The notes under the pieces were generated by a model. The model searched no databases. It was not told where the DNA came from and saw nothing but the letters and a program-made list of their open reading frames with translations. From Pachyseris speciosa (lineage: Eukaryota; Cnidaria; Anthozoa; Scleractinia; Pachyseridae): a DNA stretch of 64,000 bases. The stretch covers positions 1,577,501 to 1,641,500 of the forward strand of contig JAEMWC010000076.1 in assembly GCA_016490735.1 (NCBI GenBank), given 5' to 3'. This document shows positions 44,397 to 57,700 of this stretch, in pieces (the first letter of the stretch is position 1; each line of letters opens with the position of its first letter). Made by a program: the position numbers and the translations under genes.

Positions 44397-45429
44397 GAGG
44401 AATTTTGTAGTAAATAAAGTCACTAGGTCGGTCACGCATCGTCTCTTTAAAATCCGTTTCAATGCCCAACGGTTACAGAGAAAAGAAATGTTTTCTCAGA
44501 ATTGAATTACTCCAGTGTACATCCCATAACGAAGGATATTTATTTGAGAGCGTTTGTTTTGAACAGTATTTCAGAACAACAGATGATTGGGTATGGAATA
44601 AAGGTAAGAAGGGTGTACAGGTTTTATTTGGCGTGATTATAATTATTTTCTCGATGCTCGCGTCGGTGTATCTAAACTTTGCGTAAAACTTTTGCGTCAA
44701 ACGTTTAATTGACTAAAAGGCACCCAGATTAGCATCACGCTTGCTTTCCCGATATTGCGTGTAAGTTATGTTTTTTGTCTGTTTCACTCGTGGGAACGGG
44801 CACTTCTGATTGAACAGATATTATAGTTTTGAAACTGTGTCCTGTCTATGGTTATTTTCGTTTCACAATTCATTAGTTTTAAAAAAAATCTTTTTTGGGC
44901 ATTTGTGTTTCTTTTCCGGAATTATAAATTGTAACAACGTTTAAAATAATTTATAAGGCCTATGAAATCTTAAAGAAAGTCCATAACTTTCACTGAATTT
45001 ACTTTACATGTAACGAGATTGTTCGTGACCCGGTTTTGAAGATAAACAAATATTGACCGAGTTAGTGATGGTGCAATACCGGAAGTGAAATCAACCAACA
45101 CAGCTCTTTTGCGTGGCGTTGTTTGAACATACCTTGGTGGTATTGAGATATCAGTTATCGTCGAGAAACCGGTCAACGGATCGAAGACTCAGATTTATAC
45201 CAAATAGTTCGCTTTCTTTGAAATTGTCAAACAAATCGAAGTGCCAGTGTTTTGTGAAGCTTCAGCTGGCCTTGGTTTCTCGCGTAGCGAATATCCATAG
45301 AATCGGTTGAGTACTTTTCCGTGTTAAATTGCAAAATAGGTTTACAGCTTAAGCGTTGACAAAAGAAAAAAGAAAAACAAGTGAAAAGGAATAGAAAAAA
45401 AAAGAGATCAAGGAAAAAAATATTCAGAC

Positions 45430-45512
45430 TTGAACCACCGACCCTAAGCTGCCATTACAGTAGGAAAAGAGCTCACTAACCCACTAGGCCACCATAGCCT
45501 TCTCTAAACGCA
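45430..45512 (-). mobile_element. Second tRNA-like module of the array unit, first copy
   Basis: Minus strand: box A-like TGGTGGCCTAGTGGGTTAGTG, one base shifted from tRNA-Leu/Ser type, and box B GGTGGTTCAAGTC, followed within 20 nt by T runs that could end pol III transcription. Copies lie near 46675-46755, 48187-48270, 49685-49775, 51445-51530, 52880-52960, 56230-56310, 60820-60900 and 61990-62070. Spacing of the boxes is right for a tRNA promoter, but acceptor pairing is poor. Confidence 0.55.
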
Positions 45513-46930
45513 AAATCGAATTTTAAATTCCTTATTATTCAGAGTGACGAATTGACTGTCATACCAACTGAAAGGTGACAAAAATTGAATTACGATCAAC
45601 CTGAACTCATCCTGTGCATTAATTCGGCTCGGATGATCAAAAAGGCCGCTTCTAATTCTCGCAGAATTTCTTGTTAAGCGGCCGTCGCTTAGCGACGAGC
45701 CGCTTCTTAAATTACCCGTTTTTTTTTTTTTAGTTTTTTTTGTCGTGGTGTCCGCCGAGAGGCCCGTGCCCCTCTCGGCCAGAGGAAGAAACAATGACAT
45801 AAGTAAAGCACTTAATTTTCTAATAGCGGCGCCGCGACTTGAACTCGCGACCTTAAGATCCCAATCTCGGTCCCTTATCCGATTGCGGTAAGGAGACACT
45901 TCTTGCGGTTACCAGAGAATTTTGTAGTAAATAAAGTCATTACGTCGGTCACGCATCGTCTCTTTAAAAGCCTTTCAATGCTCAAGGGTTACAGAGGAAA
46001 GAAATGTTTTGTCAGAATTAAATTACTCCGATGTACATCCAGTAGGGAAGGAATTTATTCGAAAGCGTTTATTTTGAGCAGTATTTCACAACACCGATGA
46101 CTTAACTAAAGCTATTCGGAAGACCGTAAATGTTTTTAAACTGAACTAGTAGATTTTGGTGGCCATAAAATACAGGGGTCAGAGTCGGAAATGGCGAAAT
46201 CCTTTCAAAAAGAAATGTTTAGTCAGAATTATAGGAAATGAATTTATTTGAGCGTTCCTTTTGGCCCAAAATATTGACCGAGTTAGTGATGGTGCAATAC
46301 CGGAAGTACTAGTGATGGTGCAATACCGGAAGTCAAATACAGCTCTTTTGCGTGGCGTTGTTTGAACATACCTTGGTAGTATTGAGATATCGGTTATCGT
46401 CGAGAAGCTGGTCAACGTATCGAAGACTCAGATTTATACCAAATTGTTCGCTTTCTTTGAAATTGTCAAACAAATCGAAGTGCCAGTGTTTTGTCAAGCT
46501 TCAGCTGGCCTTGGTTTGTCGCGTAGCGAATATCCATAGTATCGGTTCACTACTTTTCCGTGTTAAATTACAAAATAGGTTTACAGCTTAAGCGTTGACA
46601 AAAGAAAAAAGAAAAGTAAGTGAAAAGGAAAAGAAAAAAAAAAGAGATTAAAAAAAAAAACTTCACTCTGTTGAGGCTTGAACCACCGACCCTAAGCTAT
46701 CAATACAGTACGAAAAGAGCGCACTAACCCACCAAGCCACCAAAATCTTCTCAAACGCATAACCGAATTTTAAATTCTTTATCATTCAGAGTGACGAATT
46801 GACTGTCATGCCAACTGAAAGGTGACAAAGTGCATTAATCCGGCTCGGATGGTCAAAAAGGCCGCTTCTAATTCTCGCAGAATTTCTTGTTAAGCGGCCG
46901 TCGCTTAGCGACGAGCCGCTTCTAGTAATA

Positions 46931-46961
<31 letters not shown>

Positions 46962-49900
46962 GTAGTTTTTTTTGTCGTGGTGTCCGTCGAGAGGCCCGTG
47001 CCCCTCTCGGCCAGAGGAAGAAACAATGACATAAGTAAAGAAATAATTTAATTATACCGGATCCGGTTTTAGAACTCGCGACCATCCAATTCTTACCTCG
47101 GCCCCTTATCCGATTGCGCTAATGAGACATCTGTTGCGGCGAGTAAGGAATTTTGTAGTAAATAAAGTCATTAGGTCGGTCACGCATCGTCTCTTTAAAA
47201 TCCGTTTCAATGCCCAACGGTTACAGAGAAAAGAAATGTTTTCTCAGAATTGAATTACCCCAGTGTACATCCCATAACAAAGGATATTTATTTGAAAGCG
47301 TTTGTTTTGAGCAGTATTTCAGAACAACAGATGATTGGGTATGGAATAAAGGTCAGAAGGGTGTACAGGTTTTATTTTGCGTGATTATAATTATTTTCTC
47401 GATGCTCGCGTCGTTGTATCTAAACTTTGCGTAATAATGTAAAGAGTATAAACTTTTAATTGACTAAAAGGCACCCAGAGTAGCATAACGCTTGCTTTCC
47501 TGATATTGCGTGTATTAAAAGTTATGTTTCTTGTCTGTTTCACTCGTGGGAACGGGCACTTCTGATTGGACAGATATTATAGTTTTGAAACTGTGTCCTG
47601 TCTATGGTTATTTTCGTTTCACAATTCATTTGTTTAAAAAAAAATCTTGTTTGGGCATTTGTGTTTCTTTTCCGGAATGATAAATTGTAACAACGTTTAA
47701 AATAATTTATAAGGCCTATGAAATCTTAAAGAAAGTCCATAACTTTCACTGAATTTACTTTACATGTAACGAGATTGTTCGTGACCCGGTTTTGAAGATA
47801 AACAAATATTGACCGAGTTAGTGATGGTGCAATACCGGAAGTGAAATCAACCAACACAACTCTTTTGCGTGGCGTTGTTTGAACATACCTTAGTGGTATT
47901 GAGTTATCAGTTATCGTCGAGAAACCGGTCAACGGATCGAAGACTCAGATTTATAGCAAATTGTTCGCTTTCTTTGAAATTGTCAAACAAATCGAAGTGC
48001 CAGTGTTTTGTGAAGCTTCAGCTGGCCTTGGTTTCGCGCGTAGCGAATATCCATAGAATCGCTTCACTACTTTTCCGTGTTAAATTGCAAAATAGGTTTA
48101 CAGCTTAAGCGTTGACAAAAGAAAAAAGAAAAACAAGTGAAACGGAATGGAAAAAAAAAAGAGATAAAAGAAAAAAAAATTTTCACTCTGTTGAGACTTG
48201 AACCACCCACCTTACGCTGCCATGACAGTATGCAATGAGCACATTAACCCACTAGGCCACTAAAACCTTCTCTTAACGTAGATTCGAATTTTAAATTCTT
48301 TATCATTCAGAATGACGAATTGACTGTCATGCCAACTGAGAGGTGACAAAAATTGAATTACGATCAACTTGAACTTATCCTGTGCATTAATCCGGCTCGG
48401 ATGGTCAAAAAGGCCGCTTCTAATTCTCGCAGAATTTCTTGTTTTTTTTTTTTTTTGTAGTTTTTTTTGTCGTGGTGTCCGTCGAGAGGCCCGTGCCCCT
48501 CTCGGCCAGAGGAAGAAACAATGACATAAGTAAAGAAATAATTTAATTATACCGGATCCGGTTTTAGAACTCGCGACCATCAAATTCTTACCTCGGCCCC
48601 TTATCCGATTGCGCTAATGAGACATCTGTTGCGGCGAGCAAGGAATTTTGTAGTAAATAAAGTCATTAGGTCGGTCACGCATCGTCTGTTTAAAATCCGT
48701 TTCAATGGCCAACGGTTACAGAGAAAAGAAATGTTTTCTCAGAATTGAATTACCCCAGTGTACATCCCATAACAAAGGATATTTATTTGAAAGCGTTTGT
48801 TTTGAGCAGTATTTCAGAACAACAGATGATTGGGTATGGAATAAAGGTCAGAAGGGTGTACAGGTTTTATTTTGCGTGATTATAATTATTTTCTCGATGC
48901 TCGCGTCGTTGTATCTAAACTTTGCGTAATAATGTAAAGAGTATAAACTTTAATTGACTAAAAGGCACCCAGAGTAGCATAACGCTTGCTTTCCCGATAT
49001 TGCGTGTATTAAAAGTTATGTTTCTTGTCTGTTTCACTGGTGGGAACGGGCACTTCTGATTGGACAGATATTATAGTTTTGAAACTGTGTCCTGTCTATG
49101 GTTATTTTCGTTTCACAATTCATTTGTTTTAAAAAAAATCTTGTTTGGGCATTTGTGTTTCTTTTCCGGAATGATAAATTGTAACAACGTTTAAAATAAT
49201 TTATAAGGCCTATGAAATCTTAAAGAAAGTCCATAACTTTCACTGAATTTACTTTACATGTAACGAGATTGTTCGTGACCCGGTTTTGAAGATAAACAAA
49301 TATTGACCGAGTTAGTGATGGTGCAATACCGGAAGTGAAATCAACCAACACAGCTCTTTTGCGTGGCGTTGTTTGGACATACCTTTGTGGTATTGAGATA
49401 TCAGTTATCGTCGAGAAACCGGTCAACGGATCGAAGACTCAGATTTATACCAAATTGTTCGCTTTCTTTGAAATTGTCAAACAAATCGAAGTGCCAGTGT
49501 TTTGTGAAGCTTCAGCTGGCCTTGGTTTCGCGCGTAGCGAATATCCATAGAATCGCTTCACTACTTTTCCGTGTTAAATTGCAAAATAGGTTTACAGCTT
49601 AAGCGTTGACAAAAGAAAAAAGAAAAACAAGTGAAAAGGAATGGAAAAAAAAAAAGACATAAAAGAAAAAAAAATTTTCACTCTGTTGAGACTTGAACCA
49701 CCCACCTTACGCTGCCATGACAGTATGCAATGAGCACATTAACCCACTAGGCCACTAGGCCACTAAAACCTTCTCTTAACGTAGATTCGAATTTTAAATT
49801 CTTTATCATTCAGAATGACGAGTTGACTGTCATGCCAACTGAGAGGTGACAAAAATTGAATTACGATCAACTTGAACTTATCCTGTGCATTAATCCGGCT

Positions 49901-52644
49901 CGGATGGTCAAAAAGGCCGCTTCTAATTCTCGCAGAATTTCTTGTTTTTTTTTTTAAGCGGCCGTCGCTTAGCGACGAGCCGCTTCTTAAATTACCCGTT
50001 TTTTTTTTTTTTTAGTTTTTTTTGTCGTGGTGTCCGCCGAGAGGCCCGTGCCCCTCTCGGCCAGAAGAAGAAACAATGACATAAGTAAAGCACTTACTTT
50101 TCTAATAGCGGCGCCGCGACTTGAACTCGCGACCTTAAGATCCCAATCTCGGTCCCTTATCCGATTGCGGTAAGGAGACACTTCTTGCGGTTACTAGAGA
50201 ATTTTGTAGTAAATAAAGTCATTACGTCGGTCACGCATCGTCTCTTTAAAAGCCTTTCAATGCTCAAGGGTTACAGAGGAAAGAAATGTTTTGTCAGAAT
50301 TGAATTACTCCAATGTACATCCAGTAGGGAAGGAATTTATTTGAAAGCGTTTATTTTGAGCAGTATTTCACAACTGACTGATGACTTAACTAAAGCTATT
50401 CGGAAGACCGTAAATGTTTTTAAACTGAACTTGTAGATTTTGGTGGCCATAAAATACAGGGGTCAGAGTCGAAAGTGGCGAAATCCTTTCAAAAAGAAAT
50501 GTTTAGTCAGAATTATAGGAAATGAATTTATTTGAGCGTTCCGTGCCCCTCTCAGTCAGAGGAAGAAACATTTACATAAAGTAAAGAAATAAGTTTTCTA
50601 ATAACGGCGCCCGGAGTTGAACTCGTGACCTTTAAATCCCTTATCCGATTGCGCTATCCGATTGCGCTGATGAGACATCTCTTGCGATCACTAGATAATT
50701 TTGTAGTAAATAGAGTCATTACGTCGGTCACGCATCGTCTCTTTAAAAGCCTTTCAATGCTCAAGGGTTACAGAGGAAAGAAATGTTTTGTCAGAATTAA
50801 ATTACTCCGATGTACATCCAGTAGGAAAGGAATTTATTCGAAAGCGTTTATTTTGAGCAGTATTTCACAACACCGATGACTTAACTAAAGCTATTCGGAA
50901 GACCGTAAATGTTTTTAAACTGAACTAGTACATTTTGGTGGCCATAAAATACAGGGGTCAGAGTCGGAAATGGCGAAATCCTTTCAAAAAGAAATGTTTA
51001 GTCAGAATTATAGGAAATGAATTTATTTGAGCGTTCCTTTTGGCCCAAAATATTGACCGAGTTAGTGATGGTGCAATACCGGAAGTACTAGTGATGGTGC
51101 AATACCGGAAGTGAAATACAGCTCTTTTGCGTGGCGTTGTTTGAACATACCTTGGTAGTATTGAGATATCGGTTATCGTCGAGAAGCTGGTCAACGTATC
51201 GAAGACTCAGATTTATACCAAATTGTTCGCTTTCTTTGAAATTGTCAAACAAATCGAAGTGCCAGTGTTTTGTCAAGCTTCAGCTGGCCTTGGTTTGTCG
51301 CGTAGGGAATATCCATAGTATCGGTTCACTACTTTTCCGTGTTAAATTACAAAATAGGTTTACAGCTTAAGCGTTGACAAAAGAAAAAGAAAAACAAGTG
51401 AAAAGGAATAGAAAAAAAAAAGAGATCAAAGAAAAAAAACTTCACTCTGTTGAGGCTTGAACCACCGACCCTAAGCTGTCAATACAGTACGAAAAGAGCG
51501 CATTAACCCACCAGGCCACCAAAACCTTCTCTAACGCATAACCGAATTTTAAATTCTTTATCATTCAGAGTGACGAACTGACTGTCATGCCAACTGAAGG
51601 TGACAAAGTGCATTAATCCGGCTCGGATGGTCAAAAAGGCCGCTTCTAATTCTCGCAGAATTTCTTGTTTTTGTAGTTTTTTTTGTCGTGGTGTCCGTCG
51701 AGAGGCCCGTGCCCCTCTCGGCCAGAGGAAGAAACAATGACATAAGTAAAGAAATAATTTAATTATACCGGATCCGGTTTTAGAACTCGCGACCATCAAA
51801 TTCTTACCTCGGCCCCTTATCCGATTGCGCTAATGAGACATCTGTTGCGGCGAGTAAGGAATTTTGTAGTAAATAAAGTCATTAGGTCTGTCACGCATCG
51901 TCTCTTTTTTCTCAGAATTGAATTACCCCAGTGTACATCCCATAACAAAGGATATTTATTTGAGAGCGTTTGTTTTGAGCAGTATTTCAGAACAACAGAT
52001 GATTGGGTATGGAATAAAGGTCAGAAGGGTGTACAGGTTTTATTTTGCGTGATTATAATTATTTTCTCGATGCTCGCGTCGTTGTATCTAAACTTTGCGT
52101 AATAATGTAAAGAGTATAAACTTTTAATTGACTAAAAGGCACCCAGAGTAGCATAACGCTTGCTTTCCCGATATTGCGTGTATTAAAAGTTGTGTTTCTT
52201 GTCTGTTTCACTCGTGGGAACGGGCACTTCTGATTGGACAGATATTATAGTTTTGAAACTGTGTCCTTTCTATGGTTATTTTTGTTTCACAATTCATTTG
52301 TTTTAAAAAAAATCTTTTTTGGACATTTGTGTTTCTTTTCCGGAATGATAAATTGTAACAACGTTTAAAATAATTTATAAGGCCTATGAAACCTTAAAGA
52401 AAGTCCATAACTTTCACTGAATTTACTTTACATGTAACGTGATTGTTCGTGACCCGGTTTTGAAGATAAAAAAATATTGACCGAGTTAGTGATGGTGCAA
52501 TACCGGAAGGGAAATCAACCAACACAGCTCTTTTGCGTGGCGTTGTTTGAACATACCTTAGTTGTATTGAGATAATTTATCGGTTATCGTCGAGAAATCG
52601 GTAAACGGATCGAACACATGACTCAGATTTATAGCAAATTGTTC

Positions 52645-52670
52645 GCTTTCTTTCTTTCTTTCTTTCTTTG
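52645..52670. repeat. (TTTC)n expansion in one array unit
   Basis: Five TTTC repeats replace the single TTTC(TTTG) of other units at the same place, a unit-specific microsatellite. Confidence 0.85.
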
Positions 52671-53189
52671 AAATTGTCAAACAAATCGAAGTGCCAGTGT
52701 TTTGTCAAGCTTCAGCTGGCCTTGGTTTCTCGCGTAGCGAATATCCATAGAATCGGTTGAGTACTTTTCCGTGTTAAATTGCAAAATAGGTTTACAGCTA
52801 AAGCGCTGACAAAAGAAAAAAGAAAAGCAAGTGAAAAGGAATAGAAAAAAAAGAGATCAAAGAAAAAAAAAACTTACCTCTAATGAGGTTTGAACCACCC
52901 ACCCTAAGCTACATTTTTAGTACGTAATGAGCGCACTAACCCACTAGGCCACCAAAACCTTCGCTAAACGCAGATTCAAATTTTAAATTCTTTATCATTC
53001 GGAGTGACGAATTGACTGTCAGTGACAAAAATTGAATTACGATCAACTTGAACTTATCCTGTGCATTAATCCGGCTCGGATGGTCAAAAAGGCCGCTTCT
53101 AATTCTCGCAGAATTTCTTTTTTTTTTTTTTTTTAGTTTTTTTTGTCGTGGTGTCCGTCGAGAGGCCCGTGCCCCTCTCGGCCAGAGGA

Positions 53190-54700
53190 TTTTCGTTGAG
53201 AATTGTCAAGCGATTATGAAAAGAAAGGTAGCTTCTTGGCTGACCATTTTTGCGAGCTTGGGCATAGAATGAAATGCCATATTCTCGACACTTTAAAAAT
53301 TTTGTGGCTTTGCCTCGTAGGCTAAAGTTCCGGCAGTCAGATTGATCTCTCAGTTTTTGAACGCGTAGTACGCCCGTTGGGTTACCGGGCAAACAACGGA
53401 ACGCTTCTACAGCGCGTGCAACCGAATTTGGAAACTGGCGCGCATCGGACGGGTAGGCATATAATCTTCGGTCTCTCTGGTGGCAATTTGAGGGAGATAG
53501 GTCGATTTGTTTGGAATTTATTGGCCTTCGCGTGGTGAGGGTTGGTTCGGAGCCCCCCTGCCTTCAGTTATTTTGTAATGTACAGTACTCGTAGGAAACA
53601 AAATCGACGAAATGGTGTTCAAAACGGCTAGAAAGCACAAGGCGGCTATTGAATAAAGGTAAGAAGGCTTTACAGGTTATATTTTGAGTGATCATGATTA
53701 TTTTCTCGATGCTCGCATCGTTGTATCTAAACTTCGCGTATAGAGTGTAAACTTTAATTGACTAAAAGGCAATTTATTACAGGTAGACAAACAAAAAGAT
53801 TTCTGGCCTTCGCGTGGTGAGGTTTCGTTCAGAGCTTCCCTGCCATCAATTATTTTATTATGTAAAAAATACTCGTAGCAAAAAATTCAACGAGATGGAG
53901 TTAAAAATGACGGCTAAACTTCAGCAAGGAGGCTATGGAATAAGGGTAACAAGGCTGTACAGGTTATATTTTGAGTGATTATAATTAATTTCTCGATGCT
54001 CGCGTCGTTGAATCTAAACTTCGCGTAATAATGCAAAGAGTATAAACTTTAATTGAATAAAATTCACCGAGAGGAGCATTACGCTTGCTTTCCCGATATT
54101 GCGTGCAAGTTATGTTTTGCCTGTTTCACTCGTGGGAACGGGCACTTCTGATTGGACAGATATTTATAGTTTCGAAACACAATGCCGTTGTTTTAAACAA
54201 AATCTTTTGATATAATAATTTTCCTACCTATGGAAAGTTCAAACCATGCAGTATTCGAATTCCGTATTCTTGAACAAAAATTTTATTTAGGGGTAGGAGA
54301 AATCACGAATCGCTGAATCCTGTTGACCGAATAGTAGCCCAGGCACGAGTTACTGCGATGATGGTGCAATACTGGATGAAATCAACAAGGCAGTTGTTTT
54401 GATTGCGTGACGTTGTTTGTAGTTAAAGCTAGCTTAGCTTTGCAGTGGTGGAGATATCGGTTATCGTCGAAAAAGTGGTCGACGGATCTAAGAAGCCGCT
54501 TTATACCAAATTCTTCACTTTGTGTGAAACAAATCCGAGGATTAGTCATTTGGTGTTTTGACACAGTTTGACAAGCTGTCACAAGTGTTGGAGTCTGCCT
54601 GAATCGTCTGTCACGCTAACTGAAAGGCGCCTTCAACAAAAAATGAATTAATGTACGATCGACTTCAACCGCATCCTGTGCATTAATCCGCCTCGAATGG
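53190..54700. repeat. C-type array unit, first copy
   Basis: After the common landmark the sequence departs at GAGGATTTTCGTTGAGAATT and holds two internal near-repeats of GGCCTTCGCGTGGTGAGG. It ends with GCTTTGCAGTGGTGGAGATA and the shared TCTCGCAGAATTTCTTGTTA. The second copy (56517-59590) is about twice as long owing to extra sequence between 57560 and 59080. Confidence 0.75.
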
Positions 54701-57700
54701 TCAAAAAGGCCGCTTCTAATTCTCGCAGAATTTCTTGTTAAGCGGCCGTCGCTTAGCGACGAGCCGCTTCTTAAATTACCCGTTTTTTTTTTTTTTTAGG
54801 TTTTTTTGTCGTGGTGTCCGCCGAGAGGCCCGTGCCCCTCTCGGCCAGAGGAAGAAACAATGACATAAGTAAAGCACTTAATTTTCTAATAGCGGCGCCG
54901 CGACTTGAACTCGCGACCTTAAGATCCCAATCTCGGTCCCTTATCCGATTGCGGTAAGGAGACACTTCTTGCGGTTACCAGAGAATTTTGTAGTAAATAA
55001 TGTCATTACGTCGGTCACGCATCGTCTCTTTAAAAGCCTTTCAATGCTCAAGGGTTACAGAGGAAAGAAATGTTTTGTCAGAATTGAATTACTCCAATGT
55101 ACATCCAGTAGGGAAGGAATTTATTTGAAAGCGTTTATTTTGAGCAGTATTTCACAACACTGATGACTTAACTAAAGCTATTCGGAAGACCGTAAATGTT
55201 TTTAAAGTGAACTTGTAGATTTTGGTGGCCATAAAATACAGGGGTCAGAGTCGAAAGTGGCGAAATCCTTTCAAAAAGAAATGTTTAGTCAGAATTATAG
55301 GAAATGAATTTATTTGAGCGTTCCGTGCCCCTCTCAGTCAGAGGAAGAAACATTTACATAAAGTAAAGAAATAAGTTTTCTAATAACGGCGCCCGGAGTT
55401 GAACTCGTGACCTTCAAATCCCTTATCCGATTGCGCTATCCGATTGCGCTGATGAGACATCTCTTGCGGTCATTAGATAATTTTGTAGTAAATAAAGTCA
55501 TTACGTCGGTCACGCATCGTCTCTTTAAAAGCCTTTCAATGCTCAAGGGTTACAGAGGAAAGAAATGTTTTGTCAGAATTAAATTACTCCGATGTACATC
55601 CAGTAGGAAAGGAATTTATTCGAAAGCGTTTATTTTGAGCAGTATTTCACAACACCGATGACTTAACTAAAGCTATTCGGAAGACCGTAAATGTTTTTAA
55701 ACGGAACTAGTAGATTTTGGTGGCCATAAAATACAGGGGTCAGAGTCTGAAATGGCGAAATCCTTTCAAAAAGAAATGTTTAGTCAGAATTATAGGAAAT
55801 GAATTTATTTGAGCGTTCCTTTTGGCCCAAAATATTGACCGAGTTAGTGATGGTGCAATACCGGAAGTACTAGTGATGGTGTAATACCGGAAGTCAAATA
55901 CAGCTCTTTTGCGTGGCGTTGTTTGAACATACCTTGGTAGTATTGAGATATCGGTTATCGTCGAGAAGCTGGTCAACGTATCGAAGACTCAGATTTATAG
56001 CAAATTGTTCGCTTTCTTTGAAATTGTCAAACAAATCGAAGTGCCAGTGTTTTGTCAAGCTTCAGCTGGCCTTGGTTTGTCGCGTAGCGAATATCCATAG
56101 TATCGGTTCACTACTTTTCCGTGTTAAATTACAAAATAGGTTTACAGCTTAAGCGTTGACAAAAGAAAAAAGAAAAGTAAGTGAAAAGGAAAAGAAAAAA
56201 AAAGAGATCAAAGAAAAAAAACTTCACTCTGTTGAGGCTTGAACCACAGACCCTAAGCTGTCAATACAGTACGAAAAGAGCGCACTAACCCACCAAGCCA
56301 CCAAAACCTTCTTAACGCATAACCGAATTTTAAATTTTTTATCATTCAGAGTGAGGAATTGACTGTCATGCCAACTGAAAGGTGGCAAAGTGCATTAATC
56401 CGGCTCGGATGGTCAAAAAGGCCGCTTCTAATTCTCGCAGAATTTCTTGTTTTTTTTTTTTTTGTAGTTTTTTTTGTCGTGGTGTCCGTCGAGAGGCCCG
56501 TGCCCCTCTCGGCCAGAGGATTTTTGTTGAGAATTGTCAAGCGATTATGAAAAGAAAGGTAGCTTCGTGGCTGACCATTTTTGCGAGCTTGGGCATAGTA
56601 TGAAATGCCATATTCTCGACACTTTGAAAATTTTGTGGCTTTGCCTCGTAGGCTAAAGTTCCGGCAGTCTGATTGATCTCTCAGTTTTGAACGCGTAGTA
56701 CGCCCGTTGGGTTACCGGGCAAACAACTCGGCGGAACGCTTCTACAGCGCATGCAACCGAATTTGGAAACTGGCGAACATCGGACGGGTAGGCATATAAT
56801 CTTCGGTCTCTCTGGTGGCAATTTGAGGGAGATAGGTCGATTTGTTTGGAATTTATTGGCCTTCGCGTGGTGAGGGTTGGTTCGGAGCCCCCCTGCCTTC
56901 GGTTATTTTGTAATGTACAGTACTCGTAGGAAACAAAATCGACGAAATGGTGTTCAAAACGGCTAGAACGCACAAGGCGGCTATTGAATAAAGGTAAGAA
57001 GGCTTTACAGGTTATATTTTGAGTAATCATGATTATTTTCTCGATGCTCGCATCGTTGTATCTAAACTTCGCGTAATAATATAGAGTGTAAACTTTAATT
57101 GACTAAAAGGCAATTTATTACAGGTAGACAAACAAAACGATTTCTGGCCTTCGCGTGGTGAGGTTTCGTTCAGAGCTTCCCTGCCTTCAGTTATTTTATA
57201 ATGTAAAGTACTCGTAGGAAAAAATTCAACGAAATGGAGTTAAAAATGACGGCTAAACTTCAGCAAGGAGGCTATGGAATAAGGGTAACAAGGCTGTACA
57301 GGTTATATTTTGAATGATTATAATTAATTTCTCGATGCTCGCGTCGTTGAATCTAAACTTCGTGTAATAATGCAAAGAGTATAAACTTTAATTGACTAAA
57401 ATTCACCGAGAGGAGCATTACGCTTGCTTTCCCGATATAGCGTGCAAGTTATGTTTTGCCTGTTTCACTCGTGGGAACGGGCACTTCTGATTGGACAGAT
57501 ATTTATAGTATCGAAACACAATGCCGTTGTTTTAAACAAAATCTTTTGATATTTGTGTTTCTTTTCCAGAATGATAAATTGTAACAACGTTTAAAATAAT
57601 TCATAAGGCCTATGAAACTTTGAAGAAAGTCCATAGCTTTCAGTGAATTTACTTTACATGTAACGAGATTGTTCGAGATATAAACATAATTTAATCGGCT

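Noticed and set aside
44462..44686. 74-codon frame with a hydrophobic VIIIIFSMLAS stretch, repeated in A-type units
   Set aside because: Copies are nearly identical because of array amplification, and the frame changes in other unit types; no support for coding.
54430..54470. U4 or U1 snRNA-like start (AGCTTTGCAGTGG...ATATCGG) in C-type and other array units
   Set aside because: Similarity covers only about 15 bases, with no Sm site or downstream snRNA structure that I could find.
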